Of a stretch of 64,000 nucleotides of DNA, positions 23,914 to 34,417 are shown piece by piece (within the stretch, counting starts at the first letter, position 1; every line of letters starts with the position of its first letter). Origin of the DNA: Epiperipatus broadwayi. Lineage: Eukaryota; Onychophora; Udeonychophora; Euonychophora; Peripatidae. The notes below the pieces were generated by a model. That model worked only from the letters and a program-made list of their open reading frames with translations, was not told the origin of the DNA and did not search any database. The translations under genes were made by a program, and so were the position numbers. Location of the stretch: contig JAQFVV010000072.1 in the NCBI GenBank assembly GCA_028023455.1, forward strand, positions 3,058,501-3,122,500, written 5' to 3'.

Positions 23914-24012
23914 GATTATTTATCTTTTCAGCATATATGTGCTTGAGTGTATCAGTGTTATTAGATAGAGTGGAGAGTGGTGGGTCATGTGAAAGTCTGT
24001 GCTCATATACCC

Positions 24013-25189
24013 TATACTATGTTCATTTGTAATTAAAATATAATAGTTAAATTAAATGTAAACCAACTGCTTTCAAAATATTAGTAGAATGATTTGAATA
24101 AAGTTTTTTTATATTTGATGATTAAATAAATAAAATAAATTATAAAACTAACAAAAAATGCAGAAAATTGAAGCAAATTAAACTGAAAGTGAATAAAAAA
24201 ACTTTAAAAATATATATATAACTTATTAAATCATTTTTTGGGCTTTAGTTATAGCAAATAGCTTGATATCTTCTGTTTTATAATGTGTTGTTTAAGACAT
24301 AGCTTTTCTTATAGAAATCAATGCTAAAAATACTTAAATGATCTTGGCCCACTGCCTAAATGTTATTTTTTATTTAATTTTCAGTTTAGAAAAATTGCCT
24401 TTGACTGTTATTACATTCCCAGTTAGTATTAGTAGAATTCTTTAGGTCACAGTAATAATTTTCACTTGGGATAAGACAATGTATATATATAAAAGAAGTA
24501 TGAAGATATTTAAAAATAATACATTAAGAAAGATTGAGGATCTGGAATCTATAGAATAGTATGACAAAAAAGATAATCTCATAAAACATGAAATGTGTGA
24601 AAGAATTCTATAAGAAAATTATATATTAATAAGAAATAAAAAAAATAAAGTAACCTTACCATTTATGTTTTCTGGATTGCCAGAAAATAGGTGAGACATA
24701 TAATTAAATCTATAAAAGAGAGAAAATAGCAATTATTATTGACATTTTTGCAGCTCATGCATAGACACTGTGGAATTGCAGCACCCCTTATAACATTCAA
24801 TATATTGAATCTTTTTTTCTTCAATTCTTTATACTTGTACATTATATAATCCTTAAGCCTAATGTCAGTAGCCATCCCCTAGTTCAAGAAAAAAATTATA
24901 AAAAATCCTTGTAAGGATCTGTGAAATTCACAGTTCCAGCAACACAGTGTTTGACTGTTGTGCATATGCACCCGTGTCCAAAACAAGAAGCTGCATGCTA
25001 GGTAGAGAGAAAGTACTGCCATTCACACAGTGCCAACACTGTTGTGCAAGTGTAAAATAGTGTTTCTTTTTGACTCAGTATTAAAACAACAGCTAAAAAT
25101 TTTCTGAAACGGTGCCTTCACAAATTTTGCTATGAGCCATCGCTGATTAGTGTTAAAAGAAGGAGGTAAAGAATAAGAAAAATTGTATA
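24013..25189. other. AT-rich spacer
   Basis: No gene recognised. The 70-codon minus frame 24663-24875 has no family resemblance. Confidence 0.5.
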
Positions 25190-25830
25190 CACATCTATCA
25201 ATCTATCAGTTCTATGCAAGATCTATACCAAGATAATTAGAACTCATTTACGCTAAACTTTAGACTAAAAGCAGCTAAAAGAATAAGCTGGCCTTAAAAG
25301 TTGTTTTAAGATAGTGATCAAATCCAATATTTTAGTTGTAGAAATTATAAGTCAATAATTTTATGCTTTGAATTAATAGATTACAAGATGGCATCTCACA
25401 GCAATTAAAGCTTTAAACTATCAAGATATAGATCCAGGATATTCTGAAAAATATTTAGCTGATTGGAAATGCAGTTGTTAGAATATATGGTGATATTGAG
25501 AAGATTAAGATAGATAAATGTGTATGAGGTGATGATTTAACATCTGCAAAACTTTTTAGAACAATTTTACAAGAAGTATTTTGTGGATTAAAATGAAGCA
25601 TTAGGAAATAAAATATATAGTTCTTATTAAATCATCTAGATTTTTCAGATAATGGGATTATTTTGCAAATAATGCTTTAGAACTTGAGGAAATCTTGTAA
25701 GAGTTATCAGATAAAAGTAAGAAACTAGGATTAAGTATAAATGCTAAAAAGCCTATAGTGCTCATATAGCACATAGTTTACTTGCTTGACGGAACTACAT
25801 AATACTTATTGAGCAAAAGAAAAATTAATG
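25190..25830 (+). pseudogene. Decayed LINE reverse transcriptase core (RTE-like)
   Basis: Across all three plus frames I can follow remnants of a non-LTR RT in the right order: a TKIIRTHLR part near 25230, an AGLK part near 25290, GDDLTSAKLF and LQEVF (like 'QGDxLSPxLF..xLEEVF') near 25530-25590, LNHLDFSDNGII (like the F-A-D-D box, second D lost) near 25625-25660, then a lysine-rich helix near 25700. Stops and shifts are everywhere. It is the same orientation as the LINE tail at 32.4 kb and probably belongs to the same old copy. Confidence 0.6.
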
Positions 25831-26856
25831 AATAAAAAATAAAATGCAGTTATTCTTGAATTTATGATTGCAAGTTTATATTAAATAAAATGTAAATGAA
25901 ATAAAAAGAAGCAAAGTATTAAGTTTATTATCCTTTTATAGATGTAAATTCAAAAATGAATGTCATTTTACTTTTTATCAACTCCACTTTTACAACATCA
26001 AATTTCAATTTCTCCTCCTCCTCTTCTTCTTCTTATTATTCTCCTTTTTCTTCGTTCTTTTTATTATTATTTATTATTATTATTAAATTCTTTCTATTTG
26101 TATTTTTCTTTTTTCTTCTTCTCTTTCTTCTGTTATTATTGCTGTTGTTTCTATTATTATTTAATTCGCTGTCTATTGCTTTCAGTTAAACCCTCTGCTC
26201 CAAGAACTATTAATAATTTAATACATATTTTATGCACAGACTACCTTCTGCTTATTTTTATTTCATATCTATGGAAGCTCAAAAGGTAATAATAATGATA
26301 ATCAGCATCATCGCTGATATTGGAACATGACACCACACACTGGAGTCGATAAAAAAGTAAAGTGTCACATTTATTGTTGAATTTATTGTTACAAAAATAT
26401 ATTAAATATTAATCTTGTTATTTTTATTTCGTACACATTTTATGCATCGATGACTTTTTGCCTTTTTTTTTTTTATTTATTTAATATACAATTGCCATTC
26501 CAAAATATAGTATTTTTTTTAATTATATAATTGGCATTGGAAACTCGAAAATAAATATAAACATTTTATTTTTTATTAATTTATTTTTCTTTCGCACGAC
26601 GCTAACTCAATGTAAATCAGTCGAGTGAAACATCGTACATTATAGGATTATCAACTAAACAAATGTTTAATGGAAATTTTCAAAAGAAGAAAATAAACAT
26701 TGATAATCATAAATTACAAGAATAAAGATGGTAACATAACAGATGAAGTTAATCATAAAATTAAATTTGAATGCAATGTTTTTGATAGGAATAACATAAC
26801 ATTAAAAAGAAATATAATTGTGTTTGAAAAAGAAAGTTTGGTATTTACATGTCAAT
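25831..26856. other. AT-rich spacer with a pyrimidine tract
   Basis: A C/T-rich microsatellite (CTC, TTC and TTA repeats) runs about 26008-26170. The Ser/Phe/Leu-rich frames over it are low-complexity artefacts. No gene recognised. Confidence 0.6.
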
Positions 26857-27536
26857 CCTTCGCTCTCTTCACCGGGGTTTTTAAGTTAATTATTCATTTT
26901 CGGGGGCGTCTACGTATTTGTTTGTTTCTTTCCTCAAAATTATTTTATCGAATAGGTAGTACTTATTAAGGTTAAAAAATATTATGGAATCGAATATAAA
27001 TTCATGTTAACTTTAAAAAATAATAATATTTTTATAAATGCTATTACCAATATTTAATGAATTATTATTTTTACATATATTATAACATACAAACTGTTAA
27101 CACCCCTGAGTTTTTATATTTACTATGGCATCACTCAAGCTATTTTATAATTATTTTTCTTAACGTTTTGCAAAAGTGATTAAAATTTGAGAATCTACCA
27201 ATGACAGAAAAAATTGCAGTGAAGTATTTTCAAAAGTATAGGATAGCGCCTGCGCTAAAAGTGTGCGCTAATGGGTATGATATGAAATTTTATGTGGAGA
27301 TAGTAGCAGAATAATTTCAAAACGTGTTTGAAGCGTGTATTTTTTCATCATGTTTTATTTATTTGTTTATTACAGTTATGTTTAATTTTATTTAATTACA
27401 ATTGTTTGGAGTTTTGGGTAATTTATTGTGTTTTTATAATCATTTTTTAAAAAAACCAAACAGCCATATTGTTTAAAACATGACGCCCCTGAAAATGGAT
27501 AATTAATCAAAAAAGGCTTGGTGAAGAGAGAGAAGG
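26857..27536. mobile_element. Unclassified MITE with about 54-bp terminal inverted repeats
   Basis: The left end CCTTCGCTCTCTTCACC...TTTTCGGGGGCGTC (26857-26910) is mirrored by GACGCCCCTGAAAATGG...GGTGAAGAGAGAGAAGG (27482-27536). A direct AAT flanks both ends and could be a 3-bp target duplication. There is no transposase frame. It lies 50 bp from the LTR element that follows. Confidence 0.75.
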
Positions 27537-27544
27537 AATAATAC

Positions 27545-27586
27545 ATAAGTACCAAAAGAAATATGTTTGATCAGTTTTGTATATAT
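27545..27586 (+). pseudogene. LINE fragment upstream of the LTR insertion
   Basis: The stretch around AAATATGTTTGATCAGTTTTGTATATAT aligns with the LINE sequence just before the 'YGSETW' coding region at 61600-61630. The match is short, but it is the expected missing piece of the LINE fragment that resumes at 32396. Confidence 0.4.
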
Positions 27587-28054
27587 TGCTGTGTATTTGT
27601 AAATTAGTGAAATGAAATGACACATACCTGTGTCATTACTCTAATAAGTAAATTTAAAAAGAGTGCTGTAATCGATTCATGCTACTGAAAGAAATGCTTG
27701 ATAAACTGATGAGGATAAAAGGGTGCAGAATCCTATTCTCACTCTCTCAGTCCAGGATTTTCCAATACGGAGCTGATATAAAATGTAGCAAAATAATTAA
27801 TAGAATTTTGTGATAAATCCTTAAGTGAAAAATGGCTGAAGTGATTAAAATTGTAAGTTCTGAACAAACTTTTAAACTTTATAGCATTATGCAAAATTTA
27901 TTGTATTTGCTCTATCAAATAATATGTAAAATATTTGGGTTTTATTACTGATTGAATATACATCAAAATTATATAAAATGTCAAGTGTTTGCTCATTTTA
28001 TTTTTTATGCTATCAGACTGGTTTTCTGAAAAATAGAAACCCTCAGACATAGCA
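27587..28054 (+). repeat. 5' LTR of the old Ty3-type element
   Basis: It starts TGCTGTGTATTTGTAAATTAG and ends CCCTCAGACATAGCA. It is homologous along its length to 31917-32395. The sequence after it (GAGTGGTGCAGTTTGACAG) would be the primer-binding area, but I cannot assign a tRNA. Confidence 0.85.
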
Positions 28055-28114
28055 GAGTGGTGCAGTTTGACAGTTCAGAACCTAAAGAGAAGTGACACAC
28101 TGTAAATTTAAATA

Positions 28115-28414
28115 GTGGGAAAAGAAAACACAGCAGCTGCTAATTCAACAATATGTGAGTTCGACATAAATAATGGTGACTCATGGAAAAGCTATATTAC
28201 ACAGGTTGAATATTATTTGTTCATAAACAAAATCGAAGATGACCGCTATAAAATTTCCACACTCTTATATTTTATGGGACAAGAGGTGATCAAATTGGTG
28301 AAAAGTCTTGCTGATCCAAAACGACCAGAAGACTTAAGATATCAAGAGATCATACAGAGACTGAACAAATATTTTGTGCCAAAAACCCAAAATGGATTGC
28401 ACACCTTAGGCTAA
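28115..28414 (+). pseudogene. Gag fragment of the old Ty3-type element
   Basis: A 99-codon frame opens with ATG 60 bp after the LTR. WKSYITQVEYYLFINKIEDD and the LADPKRPEDL-YQEIIQRLNKYF part follow the pattern of Gag in K02A2.6-like elements, where a W-x-x-Y-x-x-x-x-E/DYYF-x-AN start is followed by a K-P-x-x-x-x-Y-x-E-L-x-x-x-L-x-x-x-F part. The frame breaks after NKYFVPKTQNG. Downstream Gag is only visible in pieces. Confidence 0.65.
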
Positions 28415-28742
28415 GAAATAGGATGCAGTTACCACCAGAAAAATACATGGACAATGATTTGGCATTAAGGAAACTATTTAAGGACTGTGATTTTGGTCCT
28501 GAAATAAATGACCCTCGAAACAATTTTTGTACGGGATGATGGATAATAATTTTAGGAAAGTGCTATTAAGTGATCCAGATCTTACCTACAAAAATGCCAT
28601 GGATAAATGCATCGCACAGGAATCTATGCTAAATATGGCATCTATGTATACCTGATCAAAATCTTGTGAAAATATATTATTTAGTAGAGAAAGGTCGAAA
28701 AACAACATCGTGACTCCCAGTAGCCATAGCAAACAATAAAAA

Positions 28743-28850
28743 TGTAATTGTTGTGGGAAAATGGGACATTTTAAAAATAGTTGCAGACATAAAGATAAAT
28801 TGTGCAGAAACTGTCACATGAAAGGATACCTAGTGGCAGTATGTTATTCC
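28743..28850 (+). pseudogene. Gag zinc knuckles of the old Ty3-type element
   Basis: The first knuckle fits C-x2-C-x4-H-x4-C (CNCCGKMGHFKNSC). The second, CRNCHMKGYLVAVC, has Tyr in place of the His ligand, so it should not bind zinc normally. A stop codon lies just before the first knuckle. Paired knuckles before the protease are typical of this element type. Confidence 0.7.
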
Positions 28851-28974
28851 AAAGATGGTGAGTCTCTGAGAAAGAAGCCAGATTTTGAATCTCAGGGAGA
28901 GGTGGAATACAAAAAATCATCCATCAAGGCCATAAATAATAGTGACATGAAAATGGATCATATCTTTATTAGAG

Positions 28975-29373
28975 TTGCAAATTTTCAGAAAATGGATCAC
29001 TATGGAAGTGGATAACGGTGCTGAGTTGTCACTAATGTCCCATAAAGACTGGATAAAGATCACACAAAACTGTAATAAGAATAATAAGCTAAATCTATGT
29101 AAAGCAGACATGCTCATCACAGATATAAATGGAAATAGAGTTGACATTCATGGGAAAGTTACCATAACAGTGATATTAAAGTCAAGACGTAAATTCCTGG
29201 TATTATATGTAGTAAATAAAGATATCAGCCTGCTAATCTGTAGAAATTGGTTGGCTTCTTCTAGAATACATATAAATATACTAAAAATGGTTCGTGTTGA
29301 AAATATAATAAAAAAACAAGATCCAGAATTGTTTGCACCAGGGTTATCTGAATTCGGAAATGAGACCAGTTGA
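28975..29373 (+). pseudogene. Aspartic protease fragment of the old Ty3-type element
   Basis: A 132-codon frame contains MEVDNGAELSLMSHKDW near residue 10. In active retroelement proteases this is D-T/S-G; here the middle residue is Asn (DNG), which should harm catalysis. A hydrophobic strand and the ICRNWLA part (normally a GR-(D/N)-WL-like end) follow. It is in a different frame from the zinc knuckles. Confidence 0.65.
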
Positions 29374-29399
29374 TGTAGAACTGATAAAAGAAGCAAAAA

Positions 29400-30560
29400 G
29401 CAGTTATATGTAAGCCTCAAAAGGTACCATTTGCAATGAGAGAGAAGGTAGAAAAAGCAATAATGGATCTGGTGTCTAAAGGAGTTTTAATCCCTATGGA
29501 AGAGTCATCCTGGGCAACCCCTGTAGGGTCTATTATGAAACCAGATAGGTGCTGGCATTGTTGCTAAAATAGATTTGAAGGCTGCTTTCCATCAGATTCC
29601 TGTAATAAAAAACTACAGCAGAGCTATTCACGTTAACTACACATAAAGGATGATTTAAGTGCAACAAATTACCATATGACATAACAGTCACACCAAATGT
29701 TTTCCAACCAAAAATGGATATGTTGCTTAAATCCATTGATGGCATAATTCCTTATCTGGATGATATTCTAATTATTGGAAAATAACAGAGGCCGAGCTCG
29801 AAAAGCGAGTAGATCTGGTTTGCTCAAAGCTAGCTTTAAGCCAAAGCAAAATTAAACATAAGAAAATGCATATGGTCTGCAAGGGAAATTAATTTTCCAG
29901 GACATATTCTAAACACAGATGGTCATCATCCAGATCCTGAAAAGGTGAAAGCCATAAAGAATGTAGAAAATTCAAGAAATGTGAAAGAGCTGCAAGCATT
30001 TTTGGGACTGCTAAATTTCTATGAAAGCTTTTTAGCAGGAAATTTGCATGTATTATCACCATTGTATATGCTATTAAAGAAAAAACATTGTTGGGTCTGG
30101 AATATGGAACAGAGTAATGCATTTAAAGCTGTAAAAGACTTGCTCACATCAGAAGCACTGTTACTTCATTACCAGAATGATTGGGATGTGTGTATTACAA
30201 CAGACACATCAAATACAGTGTAGGAGCTGTCATCTCACATCCATACTATAAAGGAGAGCACCAGATTGCTTTAGCTTCTAGAATTCTGATATCAGCAGAA
30301 AAAAACTATATCCAAGTGGACAAGGAAGCATTTGTCTATGGTTTTTGCAGTAAAGAAGTTATATGTGTATGGATGGAATTTCACAATTTATACAGATCAT
30401 CACCCTCTAATGGGATTTTTGGCTGTGAAAAAAAAGTTATCTGAACCTTTGAGCCAACATATGTTCAGTGGATAGACATTTTATCACATTATGATTACAA
30501 GTTGTTATATAAGCCAGGAAAGAAGATCAGAAAGATCAGATATGCCGATGCTTTGTCCAG
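29400..30560 (+). pseudogene. Reverse transcriptase and RNase H remains of the old Ty3-type element
   Basis: RT parts are visible in order across shifting frames: KIDLKAAFHQIPV near 29562, then the catalytic YLDD box (29753-29764), then a FPGHIL part (29895) and the LQAFLGLLNFYESF thumb part (29990-30030). RNase H starts with TTDTSNTVGAVISH near 30200 and continues with AEKNYIQVDKEAF near 30295. The final YADALSRLP part is at 30540-30570. Several stops and indels separate these. Function is lost, but the family is clear. Confidence 0.75.
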
Positions 30561-30779
30561 ATTGCCAGATGTTAAAAAAACTTGTATGAAATTAAAGAAA
30601 TGAACTACATTGATGCCCTAAATTAAAAAAACATAAATAGCAAAGTCATAGCCAATTGGACACAGAAAGATAAAGGTTATGTCCAACTAATAAAATGGAT
30701 AAGAAATGGATGGCCAATAAAATGTCCCAGAGAATTAAATAAAACAATTTGGATTGCCCAAGAAATACTCTTTGTTTAT

Positions 30780-31790
30780 AATGGATGCATATTGCAAAAT
30801 GACCACGTATTGGTCCCTATTGAGGACAGGGTCAAAATTTTAAAACTATTTCATCAAGGACACCCAGGAGTTGTGCATATGAAAGCTCTAGCAAAATCAT
30901 ATGTATGGTGGCCAAATTTGATGACAGATATTGAAACTATGATGAAGAATGTGTAAACTGTCAACAGACAATCAAATTACCTCCCAAACAGTTTGAAACT
31001 TGGGAAATGCTGAGTTCTCTGCAGATGTGCATTCATATGGACCATGTTAGGCCATTAAACGGATACCTAATACTATTAGTGATTGACACATATTCATGAT
31101 AAACTGAGTACAGATTAGTTAAGGATGCCAGTGCTGAAAGTATCATACAAGTGTTAAACAAATTGTTTGCTCTGCATGGCTATCCAAAATCTATTGTGAC
31201 TGAGAATGGCTCGGATTTTACTTCAAAAAAATTTATGACTTTCTAAATTACAGAACACACTCTTACACTTCCATACCTTCTTGAAAGTAATGGTATAGCT
31301 GAGCAAAAAGTTTAACATCTGAAGTATACTTTAAAAAAACTAAAATTACAGAACATGTCAGAAGTTTGATACAAGCCATGTACACGCATTTTACTGCGAA
31401 TACGGCAACTGGAAAAACCCCAGTTGAGTTGTTGATGTGTCATATCTTCCACACTCATCTGGCTCAACTGTTACCTGACAAAGCTAAGGGTAAACAACCT
31501 TTTTAAGCTAGGAAATTTTTACCTGGGGAGAGCATTTAGATATACGATGTGCTGAAACATAAATGGTCCAGGTGTGGTTAAACAGTTGTTATCGAAGCAA
31601 ATTTATCTGATTGATTTGCAAAATGACAAAGCATTTAAAAAATACATAAATCACCTTCGCCATTGATGTGAACACCCTAATTCAGATGACGATTTTGATG
31701 TGTTGCCTGAAACAAAGCTAAATGGGAGGCCTGGAAATGAAACTAATCATGATAATGGATCAGACTTAGAAACAGTGTGAACTACTACAG
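30780..31790 (+). pseudogene. Integrase remains of the old Ty3-type element
   Basis: The zinc-binding start is visible as FHQGHPGVVHMKALAKSY at 30850-30905, followed by W(W)PN and a CQQ part after a break. Of the catalytic triad, the first Asp is in IHMDHVRPL near 31035. The second is changed: TENGSDF near 31200 has Glu where the family has Asp. The third Glu region (GIAEQK) is near 31290. Many stops occur. Downstream non-coding sequence leads to the polypurine tract. Confidence 0.65.
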
Positions 31791-31900
31791 GAACGTACAC
31801 GCATCCGAGATGGAGCGAACATACCCAGGGTCTCCAGAGTATGCCAACTGCCGGTTAAGTTTAAGGATTTCATTTTAAATTAAAGGCACTATTTATTTCT

Positions 31901-31916
31901 AGAGTGGGAAAAGGAG
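31901..31916 (+). other. Polypurine tract of the old Ty3-type element
   Basis: AGAGTGGGAAAAGGAG sits directly before the 3' LTR. Such tracts prime plus-strand DNA synthesis. Confidence 0.75.
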
Positions 31917-32395
31917 TGCTGTGTATTTGTAAATTAGTGAAACTGAAATGTTATGTACTTATGTCGTTACTCTACTAAATAAATTTAAAGATGGTGCTGC
32001 AGTAGGTTCATGCTTCTGAAAGAGATTCTTGATAAACTGATGAGGATAAAAGGGTGCAGAATTCTATTCTCACTCTCTCAGTCCAGGATTTTCCAGTATG
32101 GAGCTGATATAAAATGTATCAGAATAATTAACAGGATTCTGTGACAAAGCCATAAGTGAAAAATGGCTGAAGTGATTAAAATTGTAAGGTTCGAATATGT
32201 ATGGGTAAACCTTTGAACTTTATAACGTTATGCAAATTTTATTGTATTTGCTCTATCAAATAATATGTAAAATATTTGTGTTTTATTACTTATTAAATAT
32301 AAATCAAAATTATATAAAATGTCAAATATTTGCTCATTTTATTTCTTATGCTATCTGACTGGTTTTCTAAAAAGTAGAAACCCTCAGACATAGCA
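31917..32395 (+). repeat. 3' LTR of the old Ty3-type element
   Basis: It starts TGCTGTGTATTTG and ends GACATAGCA, matching the 5' LTR with numerous substitutions and small indels. Confidence 0.85.
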
Positions 32396-32790
32396 ATATA
32401 TAGATGTGAGATTTGCTCACTTAATAGAAGATCAATATTGAAATTTCAGATCCCTCAATGAAGTTGAAGAATTATTGTTGAGAATAGCAAAAAGAAACTG
32501 AAAGTGAAGTATGTGGGTAAGAGAACAAATATGTAGCACTGGCAACATTGAATGAATTCAATGATTGAATTGGAGCTGAATATTGTGAGAAGAAAGGATA
32601 ATAGATGAGCAACTGAGATCTTAAGCTAAAACTCAAAAAATTGGAAAGAGCATGAAAAAGACCATGTGTAAAATGGCTGACTGAAGTACGAATGTTTGCA
32701 GATGTGATGTTAAGAATAAAGCTATTGATCAGGGAAAATATACTAAACATGTAGAGACCTTCAACCTGCAGTGGATTGATAATGATTGAA
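32396..32790 (+). pseudogene. LINE (RTE-like) 3' end, decayed
   Basis: It aligns with the better copy at 61625-62033: CTTAATAGAAG, the GTATGTGGGTAAGAGAACAAA part, and the ending GAGACCTTCAACCTGCAGTG then GATTGATAATG. The reading frame is full of stops. It would be the C-terminal part of a non-LTR RT, whose other pieces may be at 25190-25830 and 27545-27586. Confidence 0.75.
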
Positions 32791-33164
32791 TATGGCAATA
32801 AACATCATGTTATCATATATCGATTTGCCTATACATTTATCATGAGATTTCTCCCTATCGTGAGTGGAATAAAAATTATAAATTCTAATGAGTTTGAATT
32901 ACTAATAGATACTATGGTGTTAGAGCTGCGACATGAAGAATTACAATCATTAAATTAATTAGGTTATTAAATCAAAAACATATTTTAAAATCTACATTAA
33001 AAAAAAATTAACAAAAAAAAAAATACGAAAAACATTAATATGAAGAGTAGCTAAAATACGTGTTTAAATCAAATTGAGTGTGTGTTTACACGTGCATATT
33101 CTGCATAATCTATTTTAATACACTGTACAGGCTTACACCTGCATTTATATATGTAATATATGCA

Positions 33165-33177
33165 GGATTCGAACTCA
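33165..33177 (-). promoter_or_regulatory. tRNA-type B box in the left arm of copy 5
   Basis: On the minus strand GAGTTCGAATCCT fits the polymerase III B-box consensus GGTTCGANTCC closely. I could not find a convincing A box. Confidence 0.4.
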
Positions 33178-33371
33178 GACTTTCACACGACCTACAACTC
33201 TCAGTGCTATCTTATATTGCTGACTCACCTGATCACACACATGTCGAAAAGATAAATAATCAACAATATATGTATTTTGTGCTAAACCAGCATTCATTAA
33301 AGTATGAAGATTGGTTATCTTAATATAAAGCTGAGTTCTAATTGTATATATCTGTGGAGATAGTAATCTGA

Positions 33372-33415
33372 ACCAACTGATGAGTGCTGGTTTAGCACGA
33401 AATACGGATATTGGT
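33372..33415 (+). ncRNA. Hammerhead ribozyme, right arm of foldback copy 5 (best core)
   Basis: ACCAA (33372-33376), canonical CUGAUGA (33377-33383), a fully paired 5-bp stem II GUGCU/AGCAC with a GGUUU loop (33384-33398), GAAA (33399-33402), short stem III UAC/GGA with one mismatch (33403-33408), U16.1 at 33409, cleavage base A at 33410, then UUGGU (33411-33415) pairing with ACCAA. All invariant core bases of a hammerhead are present. Only the middle stem III pair is lost. Confidence 0.8.
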
Positions 33416-33500
33416 GACTATTTATCTTTTCAACATGTGTGTGATCAGGTGAGTCAGCAATATAAGATGGCAATGAGAGTTGTAGGTCGAGTGAAAGTCT

Positions 33501-33513
33501 GAATTCGAATCCC
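33501..33513 (+). promoter_or_regulatory. tRNA-type B box in the right arm of copy 5
   Basis: GAATTCGAATCCC matches the B-box consensus except at one early position, about 85 bp downstream of the hammerhead. Copies 3 and 6 have GTTCAAATC at the same place. It may be an internal polymerase III promoter element, but no A box is clear. Confidence 0.4.
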
Positions 33514-33783
33514 GCATATATTACATATATAAATGCAGGTGTAAGCCTGTACAATGTATTAAAATAGATTATGCAGAATATGCACGTGCAAACACACACA
33601 CTCAATTTGATTTAAACACGCATTTTAACTATTCTTCACATTAATGCTTTTCGTATTTTTTTTTTGTTAAATTGTTTTTTTTTTTAAATATAGATTTTAA
33701 AGTATGTTTTTGATTTAATAACCTAACTAATTTAATGATTAAACGATTATAATTCTTCATGTCGCAGCTCTAATACCACAGTA

Positions 33784-34417
33784 CCCTAATAAATGTAAAA
33801 AACTAACCACCTAGTTACACTATATATAATGTTTTTAGTCTTAAAGGATTAAGCAAATGCTATTAATTCCCTTTTCATCATTCTTGTATTTAATGATTGC
33901 AAATCAAGGCTGCAAATTACATATAATGTTGGGGGAAATCTTGTATTTAATTATATTACATATACATTGACGAGATCTTATGGCATATAATATCGTATGT
34001 TTGTGCATATATATTTAAAGCTTAAAGGGAAAAGGAAAACTAATCACACACATTTACAAATTTAGGCGTGTAATTTTAAATGAAATGTGAAATAATGAAG
34101 TATTAATTAAGTAACATTGTTAATTGGTATTTTTGGAACTACTGCAAATTATTTATAATCAAATATTAAAAATGTTTCTACTTAATGAATATTTCATTAA
34201 ATTTATTTCTGATTTTGACAAAAATATAAAAATTTTAATTTAACGAGGAAAAAAAAATATTTTTGTCTAAAACAAAGGTGCTCTGATATATATAATACAC
34301 ATTAATTTCTAATGCAAACTTAATTTTAAACTTTGCATGTTTGGTTAATAATCTATAATTCAATACAAGCGCTATAAACGCATAGACACAAAGCTAATAT
34401 TTAATATCTTATTAAAC
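33784..34417. repeat. AT-rich DNA; 34050-34310 matches 44505-44760
   Basis: The part GTAATTTTAAATGAAAT...TTTATTTCTGATTTTGACAAAAATATAAAA recurs in the same orientation at 44.5-44.8 kb with many differences. It is an uncharacterised interspersed repeat. No gene is present. Confidence 0.6.

Larger units (their letters stand above)
22722..24012. mobile_element. Foldback family 1, copy 4: long arms, paired hammerhead ribozymes, tandem palindromic centre
   Basis: The left arm (about 22740-23082) and right arm (about 23692-24005) are close inverted copies. Examples are GAGCACAGACTTTCACATG with its inverse at 23985-24004, and CCCCCACACATATATACTAT with its inverse at 23838-23857. Each arm holds a hammerhead ribozyme in opposite orientation. 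Between the arms lie four 147-bp units, each itself palindromic. There is no transposase. The short peptide frames in the arms mirror each other and are shadows of the repeat. It is the best-preserved two-armed copy in the window. Confidence 0.85.
27587..32395 (+). mobile_element. Old Ty3-type LTR retrotransposon (K02A2.6-like pol), inactivated
   Basis: Two diverged LTRs of 468 and 479 bp (TG...CA) flank gag and pol remnants in plus orientation. The flanking ATATAT on both sides (27581-27586 and 32396-32401) is consistent with a 4-6 bp target duplication, though the motif is low complexity. The element appears to have landed inside a LINE 3' end. Coding parts are broken by many stops and shifts, and the two LTRs differ at many sites, so it is old. 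Confidence 0.85.
32912..33783. mobile_element. Foldback family 1, copy 5, extended arms
   Basis: The left arm (32912-33297) and right arm (33385-33783) are inverted copies. The outer ends are TATGGTGTTAGAGCTGCGAC and its inverse with GTCGCAGCTCTAATACCACA. Arms include AT-rich outer parts with long A or T runs, the GCAGGATTCGAACTC block, and the ribozyme region. The left arm has lost the inner end that would carry the CUGAUGA box, so only the right arm has a complete hammerhead. The 81- and 96-codon mirror frames are shadows of the inverted repeat. Confidence 0.85.

Noticed and set aside
25956-26289. Ser/Phe/Leu-rich frames that look like a membrane protein
   Set aside because: They are translations of a C/T-rich microsatellite; two frames are open for the same reason.
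27700-27730. CTGATGAG in the LTRs of the old element as a hammerhead core
   Set aside because: No GAAA box after a stem II and no matching stem I; the same holds at 32035.
33078-33605. Two similar peptides on opposite strands, as if duplicated genes
   Set aside because: They are the two arms of foldback copy 5 read in mirror orientation.
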